From Citrobacter sp. Res13-Sevr-PEB04-36 (lineage in GTDB: Bacteria > Pseudomonadota > Gammaproteobacteria > Enterobacterales > Enterobacteriaceae), in the NCBI RefSeq assembly GCF_015672735.1, contig NZ_JADABY010000012.1:1-49459 (forward strand): a stretch of 49,459 nucleotides of DNA, written 5' to 3'. Position 1 is the first letter of the stretch; each line of letters opens with the position of its first letter. The notes beneath the pieces were generated by a model. The model was not told the DNA's origin. It saw only the letters and a program-made list of their open reading frames with translations, and made no database searches. Below are positions 1 through 9,230 of the stretch, in pieces. The translations under genes were made by a program, and so were the position numbers.

Positions 1-1437
1 ACCGGTAATACGACCACTACGCATCACTAAAATGCGATCGCACATACCCAGTACTTCCGGTAATTCAGAAGAAATCATGATGATTGATTTCCCTTTTGCC
101 ACCAGTCGATTCATTAATTCATAAATTTCAAGTTTGGCCCCCACGTCAATGCCGCGCGTAGGCTCATCAAAGATGAGAATATCGGTGTCTTTACACACCC
201 ATCTGGCAATAATTATTTTCTGCTGATTACCACCACTTAAATTTAATGCGGCCTGCTCAAGGTGTGGCGTTTTAATTCGCAGGGCTTTCACCTGCTCCTG
301 GCTGGTTTGCTGACAGCGTTTGCTATCCACATTACCGTAGCGATCGGAATACTCCGGGTAATTCCCCAGCATAATATTGCGTTCAACGGACAACCCTAAT
401 GCCAGCCCTTCTTTTTTTCTGTCCTCGGTTAAATAGCTGATCCCCTGTTTAATTGCATCAGGGATATCTTTGACCACCGTAACATTGCCATTAAGTTTAA
501 TGGTGCCGCTATCAATAGGGTCTGCGCCGAAAATAGCACGCGCCAGTTCGGTACGACCTGCCCCCATCAGACCGGCAAAACCCAGAATCTCCCCCTGATG
601 CAAGGTGAAGTCGATGTTGTTCAACACCCCTTTACGCGTCAGGCCACTCACCTCCAGCACCGGTTTATGCTGAGACAGGGGGGCACGACGCGGATAGATA
701 TTCCCAAGGTCACGCCCAACCATCATGGCAATCAGATCGCTGATTTTCACCGCGTCATAATCAACGGTGGCAATAAACTGGCCATCTCGCATTACGGTCG
801 CGCGGTCGGCAATCAATGCCAGCTCTTCCAGACGGTGCGAGATATAAACAATGCCGGTACCCTGCTCTTTCAACAATCGGGTAACCTGAAATAAACTGTC
901 GATCTCCGTTTCCGTCAACGCAGCCGTTGGTTCATCCATAATCAGAATTTTGGCATTCACCGATATGGCTTTAGCAATCTCAACCATTTGTTGTTGAGCG
1001 ACGGTAAGATCGGCAACCAGCGTATCTGGCGCAATGTTCAGGTTCAATTTTTGCAAAATATCGATAGCAGCCTGGCGCTGTTGTTTCTCGTCGAGACGCC
1101 AGCGGTTATTTTTGCAAAATTCCCTGCCAATGAAGATATTGTCTTCAACTGTTAACTCAGGAAAAAGATTAAATTCCTGATGAATAATCGTGATCCCAGC
1201 TTTTTGCGCACTCAATGGGTTCGTAAATGAAACAGATTGATCTTCAAAAATAATACTGCCTTCATCCGGTTGATAAACGCCGGATAAAATTTTCATCAAG
1301 GTGGACTTTCCCGCGCCATTTTCACCAAGCAGCGCGTGAACTTCCCCTTTACGTAAAGAAAAATCCACATTACTCAACGCTAATACGCCGGGAAAACGTT
1401 TTGTTATATGGCTCATCTGTAAAAATGTTTCGGACAT
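1..1437 (-). CDS. Sugar ABC transporter ATP-binding protein, RbsA/MglA type (3' end beyond window)
   Basis: The reverse strand reads open for 479 codons from an ATG at 1437 to the window edge, so roughly the last 20 residues of a usual ~500-aa protein are missing. It has two fused ABC ATPase domains. Domain 1 has Walker A GENGAGKST (about residues 38-46) and a Walker B reading ILIMDEPTAAL. Domain 2 has a degenerate P-loop (GLMGAGRTE), a signature LSGGNQQK and a Walker B reading ILIFDEPTRGIDVGAK. That asymmetric duplicated layout is the family hallmark of CUT2 carbohydrate importers (RbsA, MglA, XylG, AraG). It would hydrolyse ATP on the cytoplasmic face to drive sugar uptake through a permease, with a periplasmic binding protein. 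Those partners should lie to the left, outside the window. It is divergent from fucI across a shared control region. The sugar cannot be read from the ATPase; fucose or a fucoside is an inference from the neighbour. Confidence 0.9.
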   Translation of the reverse strand, partial: MSETFLQMSHITKRFPGVLALSNVDFSLRKGEVHALLGENGAGKSTLMKILSGVYQPDEGSIIFEDQSVSFTNPLSAQKAGITIIHQEFNLFPELTVEDNIFIGREFCKNNRWRLDEKQQRQAAIDILQKLNLNIAPDTLVADLTVAQQQMVEIAKAISVNAKILIMDEPTAALTETEIDSLFQVTRLLKEQGTGIVYISHRLEELALIADRATVMRDGQFIATVDYDAVKISDLIAMMVGRDLGNIYPRRAPLSQHKPVLEVSGLTRKGVLNNIDFTLHQGEILGFAGLMGAGRTELARAIFGADPIDSGTIKLNGNVTVVKDIPDAIKQGISYLTEDRKKEGLALGLSVERNIMLGNYPEYSDRYGNVDSKRCQQTSQEQVKALRIKTPHLEQAALNLSGGNQQKIIIARWVCKDTDILIFDEPTRGIDVGAKLEIYELMNRLVAKGKSIIMISSELPEVLGMCDRILVMRSGRITG

Positions 1438-1561
1438 TGCTGCTTTCCTCAATATACAGAAACTACAGTCGGTAAATCAGGCGAAAACAGCGTTGCCAGG
1501 GAGCCATCGTCACCGTTAATGCGAATACTGCCTAAAATCGTAGATGCGTTTTATCAATTTT

Positions 1562-1577
1562 GCTAACTCGAGTTAGC
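1562..1577. promoter_or_regulatory. Perfect 16-bp palindromic operator, ABC-proximal copy
   Basis: The sequence GCTAACTCGAGTTAGC is its own reverse complement. It lies 125 bases upstream of the ABC ATPase start codon. An even-length palindrome with a central CG is the usual shape of LacI-family operators (compare PurR, GalR, CytR sites). The cognate regulator is not evident in this window. Confidence 0.7.
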
Positions 1578-1740
1578 GATTGCCTTTTAAAGCTATTTTA
1601 GCTGCAAAAAATAACCAAATCATTTGATTTAAAATTGTGATGCCGGGCAGACAATTTATTGTATCTTATTAATTAAAAAGGGAATTAACTAGAATACATC
1701 CATTTATTTATTTGACGCAGATCGAATTTTAACCACTTCT

Positions 1741-1756
1741 CGTGAGGCTTCTCACA
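1741..1756. promoter_or_regulatory. Candidate CRP site upstream of fucI
   Basis: CGTGA-GGCTTC-TCACA matches the CRP half-sites at 9 of 10 positions. fuc genes are catabolite-controlled in E. coli, which supports the assignment. It has not been tested here. Confidence 0.5.
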
Positions 1757-1800
1757 GTTCCACAACAAAAAAGTTGTGCAAAAAACTCTCTGATACCTAA

Positions 1801-1816
1801 GCTAACTCGAGTTAGC
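1801..1816. promoter_or_regulatory. Perfect 16-bp palindromic operator, fucI-proximal copy
   Basis: This is an exact repeat of the palindrome at 1562-1577, with 239 bp between equivalent positions. It lies 85 bases upstream of the fucI ATG, where it could overlap or sit beside the promoter. Two identical operators at this distance would suit DNA looping or joint control of both divergent units. Confidence 0.7.
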
Positions 1817-1901
1817 AAAAATGAGAAATTCAGCCAACTGCGGCAGTGGTGTCCTCCATCCGCTTCAGCAGCACGGCATAAAGTGAGATGAGGAACCTCG
1901 A

Positions 1902-3677
1902 ATGAACAAAATGAGTTTACCGAAAATCGGTATTCGTCCAGTAATTGACGGACGTCGTATGGGTGTACGCGAGTCGCTCGAAGAACAAACCATGAATATG
2001 GCGAAAGCCACTGCCGTGCTTATCACGGAAAAACTTCGCCACGCCTGCGGAGCACAAATTGAATGCGTGATCGCTGACACCTGCATTGCCGGGATGGCTG
2101 AATCCGCCGCCTGCGAAGAAAAATTCAGTAGCCAAAATGTGGGCGTGACAATCACCGTGACCCCGTGCTGGTGCTACGGCAGCGAAACCATCGACATGGA
2201 CCCCATGCGTCCAAAAGCCATCTGGGGCTTCAACGGCACGGAACGTCCTGGTGCCGTCTATCTGGCAGCCGCACTGGCTGCGCATAACCAAAAAGGACTT
2301 CCTGCTTTCTCAATTTACGGTCATGACGTGCAGGATGAGGGTGACACTACCATCCCTGCCGATGTTGAAGAAAAACTGCTGCGCTTTAGCCGTGCGGGCC
2401 TGGCCGTTGCCAGCATGAAAGGCAAAAGCTATCTGTCCGTGGGTGGCGTTTCAATGGGGATCGCAGGATCCATCGTCGATCATAACTTCTTTGAATCCTG
2501 GCTGGGCATGAAGGTTCAGCCAGTTGATATGACCGAACTGCGTCGTCGTATTGACCAGAAAATCTATGACGAAGCAGAACTGGAAATGGCGCTAGCGTGG
2601 GCGGACAATAACTTCCGCTACGGTGAAGATCAGAATGCCCAGCAGTACAAACGTAACGAAGAGCAAAGCCGCGCAGTGCTGAAAGAAAGCCTGCTGATGG
2701 CTATGTGCATTCGCGACATGATGCAGGGTAACAAAAAGCTGGCAGACAAAGGTCTGGTCGAAGAATCCCTGGGCTATAACGCGATCGCTGCAGGCTTCCA
2801 GGGCCAGCGTCACTGGACGGATCAATACCCAAATGGCGATACCGCCGAGGCATTGCTGAACAGCTCCTTTGACTGGAATGGCGTACGTGAACCGTTCGTT
2901 GTCGCGACCGAAAACGACAGTCTGAACGGCGTGGCAATGCTGTTCGGTCATCAACTCACCGGCACGGCACAGGTCTTTGCCGATGTACGCACCTACTGGT
3001 CACCGGAAGCGGTGCAACGCGTCACGGGTAAACCGCTAACCGGCCTTGCTGAGCACGGCATCATTCACCTGATTAACTCCGGTTCTGCGGCACTGGACGG
3101 CTCCTGCAAACAGCGCGACAGCGATGGTAAACCGACTATGAAACCGTACTGGGAAATCTCGCAGAAAGAGGCGGATGATTGCCTGGCGGCAACCGAGTGG
3201 TGTCCGGCTATTCATGAATACTTCCGCGGGGGCGGTTACTCATCTCGCTTTCTGACCGAAGGTGGCGTGCCGTTCACCATGACCCGTATCAATATCATCA
3301 AAGGTCTGGGACCGGTGCTGCAGATAGCCGAAGGCTGGAGCGTGGAATTGCCGAAAGACATGCACGACCAGCTCGATGCCCGAACCAACTCCACCTGGCC
3401 AACCACCTGGTTTGCTCCGCGCTTAACCGGTAAAGGTCCGTTCAGCGACGTTTACTCGGTGATGGCGAACTGGGGTGCGAACCACGGTGTGCTGACCATT
3501 GGTCACGTGGGTGCAGACTTTATTACTCTTGCCGCTATGCTGCGTATTCCAGTGTGTATGCACAATGTGGAAGAAGAGAAAATCTATCGTCCTTCCTCCT
3601 GGGCAGCCCATGGCATGGATACGGAAGGTCAGGATTACCGCGCTTGCCAGAACTACGGTCCGCTGTACAAACGTTAA
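1902..3677 (+). CDS. fucI: L-fucose isomerase
   Basis: The 591-aa product has the length of E. coli FucI and matches it along nearly the whole chain (from memory). Examples are the N-terminal [18 protein letters not shown], the central [20 protein letters not shown] and the C-terminal [10 protein letters not shown]. It is a cytoplasmic Mn-dependent ketol isomerase converting L-fucose to L-fuculose (also D-arabinose to D-ribulose), the first step of fucose catabolism. The conserved acidic and His metal ligands of the family lie in [21 protein letters not shown] and TIGHVGADF. It is the first gene of fucIKUR here. In E. coli fucP precedes it; that gene is absent from this position. Confidence 0.97.
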   Translation: MNKMSLPKIGIRPVIDGRRMGVRESLEEQTMNMAKATAVLITEKLRHACGAQIECVIADTCIAGMAESAACEEKFSSQNVGVTITVTPCWCYGSETIDMDPMRPKAIWGFNGTERPGAVYLAAALAAHNQKGLPAFSIYGHDVQDEGDTTIPADVEEKLLRFSRAGLAVASMKGKSYLSVGGVSMGIAGSIVDHNFFESWLGMKVQPVDMTELRRRIDQKIYDEAELEMALAWADNNFRYGEDQNAQQYKRNEEQSRAVLKESLLMAMCIRDMMQGNKKLADKGLVEESLGYNAIAAGFQGQRHWTDQYPNGDTAEALLNSSFDWNGVREPFVVATENDSLNGVAMLFGHQLTGTAQVFADVRTYWSPEAVQRVTGKPLTGLAEHGIIHLINSGSAALDGSCKQRDSDGKPTMKPYWEISQKEADDCLAATEWCPAIHEYFRGGGYSSRFLTEGGVPFTMTRINIIKGLGPVLQIAEGWSVELPKDMHDQLDARTNSTWPTTWFAPRLTGKGPFSDVYSVMANWGANHGVLTIGHVGADFITLAAMLRIPVCMHNVEEEKIYRPSSWAAHGMDTEGQDYRACQNYGPLYKR

Positions 3678-3730
3678 TCACGGCGTCTTTGCCCGGTGGC
3701 GAAAGTTACCGGGTCTACAAAATACCGAAT

Positions 3731-3764
3731 TGTAGACCGGATAAGCGTAGCGCCATCCGGCAAC
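3731..3764. repeat. REP/PU palindromic element, fucI-fucK gap
   Basis: The sequence contains CCGGAT and ATCCGG arms around AAGCGTAGCGCC, the typical REP palindromic-unit arrangement. It lies in the 102-bp gap between fucI and fucK. Such elements often stabilise upstream mRNA or bind gyrase or IHF. Confidence 0.75.
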
Positions 3765-3779
3765 GTTTCAGGAGTTGTT

Positions 3780-5198
3780 ATGAAACAAGATGTTATCCTG
3801 GTTCTCGACTGTGGTGCGACCAACGTACGGGCCATTGCCGTTGACCGACAGGGAAAGATTGTCGCTCGTGCTGCGACTCCGAACGCCAGTGACATCGCCG
3901 CAGAAAACAGTGCCTGGCACCAATGGTCGCTGGAGGCCATTCTGCAACGCTTTGCCGACTGCTGTCAGCGGCTCTCCACTCAACTGGCCGCCTGTCATAT
4001 TCGCGGGATCGCCGTCACCACCTTTGGCGTGGACGGCGCGCTGGTTGATAAGAACGGCAAGCAACTGTATCCGGTCATCAGTTGGAAATGCCCACGTACC
4101 GCAGCGGTAATGGAAAATATCCATCGTTACATGTCGCCGCAGCAGCTGCAGGACGTTTCCGGCGTTGGCGCGTTTAGCTTCAATACGCTGTACAAACTTG
4201 TGTGGCTGAAAGAAAACCATCCGCAATTACTGGAACAGGCGCACGCCTGGCTGTTTATCTCATCACTTATCAACCACCGTTTGACTGGCGAGTTCACCAC
4301 AGATACCACCATGGCGGGCACCAGCCAGATGCTGGACATCCAGCAGCGAGATTTCAGCCATGACATTTTGCAGGCAACGGGTATACCGCGTCGCTTGTTT
4401 CCGCGCCTGGTTGAAGCAGGCGAACAAATTGGAGTACTGCAACACGAGGCCGCTAACCAGCTCGGACTTCCAGAGGGTATTCCGGTCATCTCTGCCGGAC
4501 ACGACACACAGTTTGCGCTATTTGGCGCAGGAGCCCAACAGGATGAACCGGTGCTCTCCTCCGGCACATGGGAAATTCTGATGGTACGCAGTGCGCAGGT
4601 AAACACCTCCCTGCTTAGCCATTATGCGGGCTCCACCTGTGAGCTGGATAGTCAGGCAGGACTAAACAATCCCGGTATGCAGTGGCTGGCTTCAGGCGTG
4701 CTCGAATGGGTACGTAAACTGCTGTGGACTGCCGATACGCCGTGGCAAACGCTTATCGATGAAGCCAACGCCATTCCAGCTGGGGCTGATGGGGTAAAAA
4801 TGCAGTGCGATCTGCTCACCGGCGCGAACGCGGGCTGGCACGGCGTCACGCTCAACAGTACCCGGGGACATTTATACCGTGCGGCACTGGAGGGACTCAC
4901 CCACCGGCTGCGGCAAAATCTACAGACACTGGAGACCATCGGTCACTTCCAGGCGACAGAGCTGTTGCTGGTTGGCGGTGGAAGTCGTAACGCGCTGTGG
5001 AATCAGATTAAAGCCAACGTTCTGGGTATTCCTGTAAAAGTGCTGGATGATGCCGAAACCACCGTGGCGGGTGCCGCAATGTTTGCCTGGTCAGGCATTG
5101 GGGAATTTACCTCTCCGGAACAGGCTCGCGCCCAGGTGCACTACCAGTACCGTTATTTCTATCCGCAAACTGAACCCGAACTCACAGGAGTCGAGTGA
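3780..5198 (+). CDS. fucK: L-fuculokinase
   Basis: A 472-aa FGGY-family sugar kinase that phosphorylates L-fuculose to L-fuculose-1-phosphate with ATP. The FGGY/actin-fold pattern is visible: an N-terminal phosphate-1 motif [15 protein letters not shown], the mid-chain [14 protein letters not shown], and a C-terminal adenosine motif [25 protein letters not shown] chose the ATG at 3780 because it is preceded by CAGGAGTTGTT and gives the E. coli N-terminus [14 protein letters not shown]. An in-frame earlier start at 3696 would run through the REP element and is unlikely. Its TGA (5196-5198) lies just before the fucU ATG, so the two are probably translationally coupled. Confidence 0.96.
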   Translation: MKQDVILVLDCGATNVRAIAVDRQGKIVARAATPNASDIAAENSAWHQWSLEAILQRFADCCQRLSTQLAACHIRGIAVTTFGVDGALVDKNGKQLYPVISWKCPRTAAVMENIHRYMSPQQLQDVSGVGAFSFNTLYKLVWLKENHPQLLEQAHAWLFISSLINHRLTGEFTTDTTMAGTSQMLDIQQRDFSHDILQATGIPRRLFPRLVEAGEQIGVLQHEAANQLGLPEGIPVISAGHDTQFALFGAGAQQDEPVLSSGTWEILMVRSAQVNTSLLSHYAGSTCELDSQAGLNNPGMQWLASGVLEWVRKLLWTADTPWQTLIDEANAIPAGADGVKMQCDLLTGANAGWHGVTLNSTRGHLYRAALEGLTHRLRQNLQTLETIGHFQATELLLVGGGSRNALWNQIKANVLGIPVKVLDDAETTVAGAAMFAWSGIGEFTSPEQARAQVHYQYRYFYPQTEPELTGVE

Positions 5199-5199
5199 C

Positions 5200-5622
5200 A
5201 TGCTAAAAACGATTTCCCCTTTAATTTCCCCCGACCTGCTGAAAGTGCTGGCTGAAATGGGTCACGGCGATGAAATTATCTTTTCCGATGCCCATTTCCC
5301 CGCGCACAGCATGGGGCCACAGGTCATCCGCGCTGACGGTCTGCTGGTCAGCGACCTTCTACAGGCGATTATTCCGCTATTTGAACTCGACAGCTACGCC
5401 CCACCGCTGGTGATGATGGCCGCTGTTGAAGGCGACACTCTCGATCCTGACGTTGAGGCTCGCTATCGTCAGGCGCTTTCATTGCAGACCCCCTGCCCCG
5501 ACATCACGCGTATTGACCGCTATGCCTTTTACGAACGAGCACAAAAGGCATTTGCTGTCGTTATCACAGGAGAGCGGGCAAAGTACGGGAATATCCTTTT
5601 AAAAAAAGGGGTAACGCCGTAA
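5200..5622 (+). CDS. fucU: L-fucose mutarotase
   Basis: A 140-aa protein of the RbsD/FucU family, the length of E. coli FucU. It interconverts alpha and beta anomers of L-fucose so that the isomerase is supplied with the right form. Family signatures include [16 protein letters not shown] (near residues 32-47, holding the conserved Asp and His) and the C-terminal [16 protein letters not shown]. The ATG at 5200 follows CACAGGAGTCGAGTGAC and starts one base after the fucK stop codon, so it is read in the same operon. Confidence 0.95.
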   Translation: MLKTISPLISPDLLKVLAEMGHGDEIIFSDAHFPAHSMGPQVIRADGLLVSDLLQAIIPLFELDSYAPPLVMMAAVEGDTLDPDVEARYRQALSLQTPCPDITRIDRYAFYERAQKAFAVVITGERAKYGNILLKKGVTP

Positions 5623-5632
5623 TCTCTGGTCA

Positions 5633-5657
5633 GAATGCCCGTCTGGTACGGGCATTC
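5633..5657 (+). terminator. Intercistronic hairpin between fucU and fucR
   Basis: GAATGCCCG pairs perfectly with CGGGCATTC across a 7-nt loop. No T-run follows, so it is more likely an mRNA-stabilising or attenuating stem than a strong intrinsic terminator. It would let fucR be expressed at a lower level than fucIKU. Confidence 0.5.
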
Positions 5658-5679
5658 ATCATAAGATGAGGATCAGAAC

Positions 5680-6408
5680 ATGAAAGCGGCGCGCCAGCAG
5701 GCAATCGTAGATCTGCTTACTAATCACAAAAGCCTGACAACCGAAGCCTTGTCTTTGCAGCTTAACGTCAGCAAAGAGACCATCCGCCGCGATCTCAGCG
5801 AGTTACAGGCCCAGGGTAAAGTGTTACGCAATCACGGTCGGGCTAAAGTTATTCATCGTGAAAATCAGGACAGCGGCGACCCGTTTCATATTCGACTCAA
5901 AAGCCACTATGCACACAAAGCGGATATCGCCCGAGAAGCGCTGGCATGGATCGAAGAAGGTATGGTGATCGCCTTAGACGCCAGCTCAACCTGCTGGTAT
6001 CTGGCCCGACAATTACCGGATATCAACATCCAGGTATTTACCAACAGCCAACCCATTTGCCAGGAATTGGCTAAACGCGAACACATTCAGCTCATCAGCT
6101 CGGGCGGCCGCCTTGAGCGCAAATACGGTTGCTACGTTAATCCCTCGCTTATCTCGCAGCTAAAACCACTCGAGATCGACCTGTTTATTTTTTCCTGCGA
6201 AGGGATCGACAGCGACGGTGCGCTTTGGGACTCAAATGCGACCAACGCAGATTTCAAATCCATTCTGCTTAAGCGTGCATCGCAGTCTTTATTGCTGATC
6301 GATAAAAGTAAATTTAATCGTTCGGGAGAAACCAGAATTGGGCATCTGGATGATGTGACGCATATTATTTCAGATACACAGTTGATTGAAATAACCCAGG
6401 CCGAATAG
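5680..6408 (+). CDS. fucR: DeoR-family transcriptional activator of the fuc genes
   Basis: A 242-aa regulator, one residue shorter than E. coli FucR as I recall it. It starts with the DeoR-type winged helix-turn-helix (residues about 3-57, LTTEALSLQLNVSKETIRRDLSEL). The sugar-phosphate sensing domain follows, with GMVIALDASSTCWYLARQL, ISSGGRLERKYGCYV and LLIDKSKFNRSG. In E. coli it activates the fuc genes on binding L-fuculose-1-phosphate. It is last in the operon, after a hairpin-containing 57-bp gap, with AAGATGAGGATCAG as its leader. The C-terminal ten residues differ from E. coli, as is common for this end. Confidence 0.94.
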   Translation: MKAARQQAIVDLLTNHKSLTTEALSLQLNVSKETIRRDLSELQAQGKVLRNHGRAKVIHRENQDSGDPFHIRLKSHYAHKADIAREALAWIEEGMVIALDASSTCWYLARQLPDINIQVFTNSQPICQELAKREHIQLISSGGRLERKYGCYVNPSLISQLKPLEIDLFIFSCEGIDSDGALWDSNATNADFKSILLKRASQSLLLIDKSKFNRSGETRIGHLDDVTHIISDTQLIEITQAE

Positions 6409-6410
6409 GG

Positions 6411-6435
6411 CGATTACGCCGCCATCCGGCCTACA
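6411..6435. repeat. REP-like half element, fucR/rlmM convergent junction
   Basis: GATTACGCCGCCATCCGGCCTAC is a single REP-type unit. The flanking ATAGGG (6405-6410) and CCCTAT (6442-6447), which contain the stop codons of the convergent genes, are inverted. The whole junction could therefore form a hairpin in either transcript. Confidence 0.55.
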
Positions 6436-6443
6436 ATGCAGCC

Positions 6444-7544
6444 CTATCGCTCGTCGCGACGACCGCCTACGGCAGCCCACAGACGGCGCACGTGCACGGT
6501 CACTTCTTCGCGGTCATGGTACAGCTGACGCGCCTGAATCTGAGCATTGATGTTATGTTCATCCAGCTGCGCCTGAATATAGGCCAGGTTTTGCGACACT
6601 TCTTCGTAGCGTTTTTTCATCGGCAGTTTGAGATTGAAAATCGTCTCACGACACCAGCCATTGACCAGCCACTGTGCCATCAGCGCGGCAACTTTCGCCG
6701 GCTTCTCCACCATATCGCAAACCATCCACGAAATGTTGCTACGATTCGGACGGTACTTAAATCCGTCTTCACGCAGCCAGGTAACCTGTCCGGTATCCAT
6801 CAGGCTTTGCGCCATCGGACCATTGTCCACGGAGTAAACCCACATATTGCGTTTGACCAGCTGATAGGTCCAGCCGCCAGGACATGCGCCTAAATCCACC
6901 GCATACATACCGTTTGCCAGGCGCTCATCCCACTCATCGGCCGGAATAAAGACATGCAGCGCCTCTTCCAGCTTCAGCGTTGAGCGGCTTGGCGCATCGG
7001 CCGGGAACTTCAGACGTGGGATCCCCATGTAAAACGGCGAGTTGTTGTCAGGCCAGGAATAGCCGGTGTAACAGCAGCCCGGCGCAATAAAGAACACATG
7101 GACTACCGGGCGCTTTGGTGTCTCATACTTTGCCAGCACTCCCGCTTCGCGCAGCGCTGCACGCAGCGGTACGGTAAATTTGCGGCAAAACTTCACTAGC
7201 TCTTTGCTTTCGTTGGTGTCGGCCACTTCTACGCGCAGATCGCCGCCCTTCTCCACCACGCCCTGCAACATGCCAACAATCGGCGTAATACGGTCTTCCG
7301 GCGGTAAATATTGCAGCAACTCGCCGACAACAAACATCTGGCGAGCAAAAATCAGCGAGCTAAACGGCAACTCTTTTACGAGCTTTTCAGCATCCCCCTG
7401 CTGATAGCACTCAAAAGTCACATACCCCGCATTGTCTTTCACGCGGGCAAAGCCGAACACTTCCCGGCGCGTTGCTTTATCCGTAATTTCTGCGGCGCAC
7501 TCTTTCTCAAAACCCGGGCGACACAACAATACAACCTTATTCAT
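6444..7544 (-). CDS. rlmM: 23S rRNA (cytidine-2'-O) methyltransferase RlmM
   Basis: The 366-aa length equals that of E. coli RlmM (YgdE), which 2'-O-methylates C2498 of 23S rRNA using SAM. The N-terminal half (to about residue 175) is a THUMP-like RNA-binding region. The C-terminal Rossmann domain has the SAM motif [13 protein letters not shown] and the catalytic Lys region NLKLPMKKR, completing the K-D-K-E tetrad of 2'-O-ribose methylases with [10 protein letters not shown]. It overlaps the end of ygdD by 8 bp (7537-7544), so the pair is translationally coupled. It converges on fucR. Confidence 0.96.
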   Translation of the reverse strand: MNKVVLLCRPGFEKECAAEITDKATRREVFGFARVKDNAGYVTFECYQQGDAEKLVKELPFSSLIFARQMFVVGELLQYLPPEDRITPIVGMLQGVVEKGGDLRVEVADTNESKELVKFCRKFTVPLRAALREAGVLAKYETPKRPVVHVFFIAPGCCYTGYSWPDNNSPFYMGIPRLKFPADAPSRSTLKLEEALHVFIPADEWDERLANGMYAVDLGACPGGWTYQLVKRNMWVYSVDNGPMAQSLMDTGQVTWLREDGFKYRPNRSNISWMVCDMVEKPAKVAALMAQWLVNGWCRETIFNLKLPMKKRYEEVSQNLAYIQAQLDEHNINAQIQARQLYHDREEVTVHVRRLWAAVGGRRDER

Positions 7545-7932
7545 GGCTAACGCCCTTACGTTTCAATCGAATAGCACCCACTAACATCAGCGCCCAGCCT
7601 ACCAGGAAGCTGAAACCGCCGACCGGGGTAACAAACGCCCACAGGCGTAAATGAGAGAGCGCGAGGCAATACAAGCTACCGCTAAACAGCACGGTACCTA
7701 ATGCCATGAACACGCTACTCCAGTAAAACCAAATGCTGATACGTCGCTGCATGGCGACGGCCAGACCAAAAATAGCCAGCGTATGAAACGCCTGATACTC
7801 AAGACCGGTCTGGATCCAACCCATTTCAACAACGCCAAGCGTTTTGCTCAGAACATGAGCCCCAAACGCGCCCAGAGCAACAAAGATAAAGCCACTTATG
7901 GCGGCAAAAATCAGCATAAAACGGCTGGTCAT
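7537..7932 (-). CDS. ygdD: DUF423 small inner-membrane protein YgdD
   Basis: A 131-aa protein with four hydrophobic segments: [57 protein letters not shown] and [21 protein letters not shown]. That is the DUF423/YgdD pattern, of unknown biochemical role. It lies 18 bp downstream of gcvA in the same direction and overlaps rlmM by 8 bp, giving a gcvA-ygdD-rlmM transcription unit. The ATG at 7932 follows a short leader; its length agrees with the E. coli protein. Confidence 0.9.
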   Translation of the reverse strand: MTSRFMLIFAAISGFIFVALGAFGAHVLSKTLGVVEMGWIQTGLEYQAFHTLAIFGLAVAMQRRISIWFYWSSVFMALGTVLFSGSLYCLALSHLRLWAFVTPVGGFSFLVGWALMLVGAIRLKRKGVSHE

Positions 7933-7950
7933 GTTAATACCCTACGTAAA

Positions 7951-8868
7951 TTATTGTTCGTAACGAAAGCGGAATTTTTCTTGTTCAGTGGCCGCTTTCG
8001 CCAGAATCCACTGACGGAAGGCGGCTATTTTACCCAGTTCTGCCTGACTGTCATGACAAACCAGATAAAACGCGTTCTTGCTGACCAGCACATCATTAAA
8101 CGGGCAGACCAGACGGCCCGCTTCAATTTCTGATTGCGACATCACGTTATTGGCCAGCGCAACACCCTGTCCATGGATAGCAGCCTGTAGCACCATGGCG
8201 CTATGACTGAAGATAGGTCCCTGCTGAACGTTAATATGATTCAGGCCAAGCTGACGCGTATAGGCCTGCCAGTCGCGGCGAGAAGCATCGTGCAATAACG
8301 TGTGCTTTGCCAGATCCTCTGGCGTCTTCAGCGGTTTATCGCCGGTGAGTAATAAAGGAGAGCAGACCGGCAACAGATATTCTGCGTACAATTTTTCTAC
8401 ACGCAGGCCAGGCCAGTTGCCGCGGCCATAAAAAATCGCCACGTCAACATCGTCAGCCAGTTTATCTTCCTGACGGTCTACTGCCTGGATCCTGACATCG
8501 ATTCCCGGATAAGCTGAGTTAAAGCTAGAGAGTCTGGGCACCAGCCATTGAATGGCAAAACTGGGCAATAAACTGACCGTAAGCGCGCCTTTTGCACTGC
8601 GTGCCTGAAGTTTACGCGTCGCATCGGTTAATTGCGAAAAAATCTCTTTGATGTCGAGGAAGTAGCTTTGGCCTTCTTCCGTCAGCAGAAGAGATCGATT
8701 GCGTCGACGGAACAGCTTCAGCCCAAGGAAATCCTCAAGTGACTTGATTTGGTGACTTACTGCGGCCTGCGTCACAAAAAGCTCTTCTGCCGCGCGAGTA
8801 AAGCTCAAATGACGCGCCGCGGCATCAAAAACACGTAACGCATTTAAGGGTGGTAATCGTTTTGACAT
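7951..8868 (-). CDS. gcvA: LysR-type regulator of glycine cleavage, GcvA
   Basis: A 305-aa LTTR. The N-terminal helix-turn-helix spans about residues 21-45 (FTRAAEELFVTQAAVSHQIKS), followed by a periplasmic-binding-protein-like effector domain. GcvA activates gcvTHP when glycine is plentiful, represses it with GcvR when it is not, and activates the divergent gcvB sRNA. Here gcvB starts 129 bp from the gcvA ATG on the opposite strand, exactly the E. coli layout, so the interval between them should contain GcvA binding sites. Confidence 0.97.
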   Translation of the reverse strand: MSKRLPPLNALRVFDAAARHLSFTRAAEELFVTQAAVSHQIKSLEDFLGLKLFRRRNRSLLLTEEGQSYFLDIKEIFSQLTDATRKLQARSAKGALTVSLLPSFAIQWLVPRLSSFNSAYPGIDVRIQAVDRQEDKLADDVDVAIFYGRGNWPGLRVEKLYAEYLLPVCSPLLLTGDKPLKTPEDLAKHTLLHDASRRDWQAYTRQLGLNHINVQQGPIFSHSAMVLQAAIHGQGVALANNVMSQSEIEAGRLVCPFNDVLVSKNAFYLVCHDSQAELGKIAAFRQWILAKAATEQEKFRFRYEQ

Positions 8869-8961
8869 GACTTTTAGGCTTTGATGTTAAATGAATTTAA
8901 CAGTAATCTAACAGGCTGTAACCTATTAGTTTTTTTAATCTGAGCCATTATAAATTGTCCG

Positions 8962-8990
8962 TTGAGGTTCTACCAGCAAATACCTATAGT
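8962..8990 (+). promoter_or_regulatory. gcvB promoter
   Basis: A -35-like TTGAGG (8962-8967) and a -10 TATAGT (8985-8990) are separated by 17 bp and sit 6 bp before the predicted gcvB 5' end at 8997. GcvA/GcvR control is known for this promoter in E. coli. Confidence 0.7.
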
Positions 8991-8996
8991 GGCGGC

Positions 8997-9203
8997 ACTT
9001 CCTGAAGCCGGAACGAAAAGTTTTATCGGAATGCGTGTTCTGGTGGGCTTTTGGCTTACGGTTGTGATGTTGTGTTGTTGTGTTTGCAATTGGTCTGCAA
9101 TTCAGACCATGGTAGCAAAGCTACCCTTTTTCACTTCCTGTACATTTACCCTGTCTGTCCATAGTGATTAATGTAGCACCGCCAACTTGCGGTGCTTTTT
9201 TTT
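8997..9203 (+). ncRNA. gcvB: GcvB small regulatory RNA
   Basis: About 207 nt, aligning base for base with E. coli GcvB as I remember it, from ACTTCCTG at the 5' end to the GCACCGCnnnnTGCGGTGC terminator stem and T8 run. The GU-rich R1 seed region (TTGTGATGTTGTGTTGTTGT, about 9062-9081) is intact. R1 base-pairs near the start codons of many amino-acid and peptide transport mRNAs with Hfq. A second hairpin, GGTAGCaaaGCTACC, at about 9111-9125 is also conserved. It is transcribed away from gcvA. A 69-codon reading frame over it is spurious. Confidence 0.95.
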
Positions 9204-9230
9204 GTCTGCGTTTTATCGATGGCCGAGCGG

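Larger units (their letters stand above)
1438..1901. promoter_or_regulatory. Divergent control region between the ABC operon and fucIKUR
   Basis: This 464-bp stretch is AT-rich and holds no convincing gene. It contains two identical perfect 16-bp palindromes (1562-1577 and 1801-1816). Between them is a CRP-like site at 1741-1756, CGTGA-N6-TCACA, one base off the TGTGA-N6-TCACA consensus. fucI has a purine-rich leader (gagatgagga) 8-17 bases before its ATG. In E. coli the corresponding divergent fuc region separates fucAO from fucPIKUR and depends on CRP and FucR; here the flanking genes differ. Confidence 0.7.

Noticed and set aside
3696-3779. Upstream in-frame extension of fucK
   Set aside because: It runs through the REP element and lacks a ribosome site. 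The ATG at 3780 matches the family N-terminus.
8962-9171. 69-codon forward frame between gcvA and ygdI
   Set aside because: It starts in the gcvB promoter and covers the conserved GcvB sRNA. There is no ribosome site.
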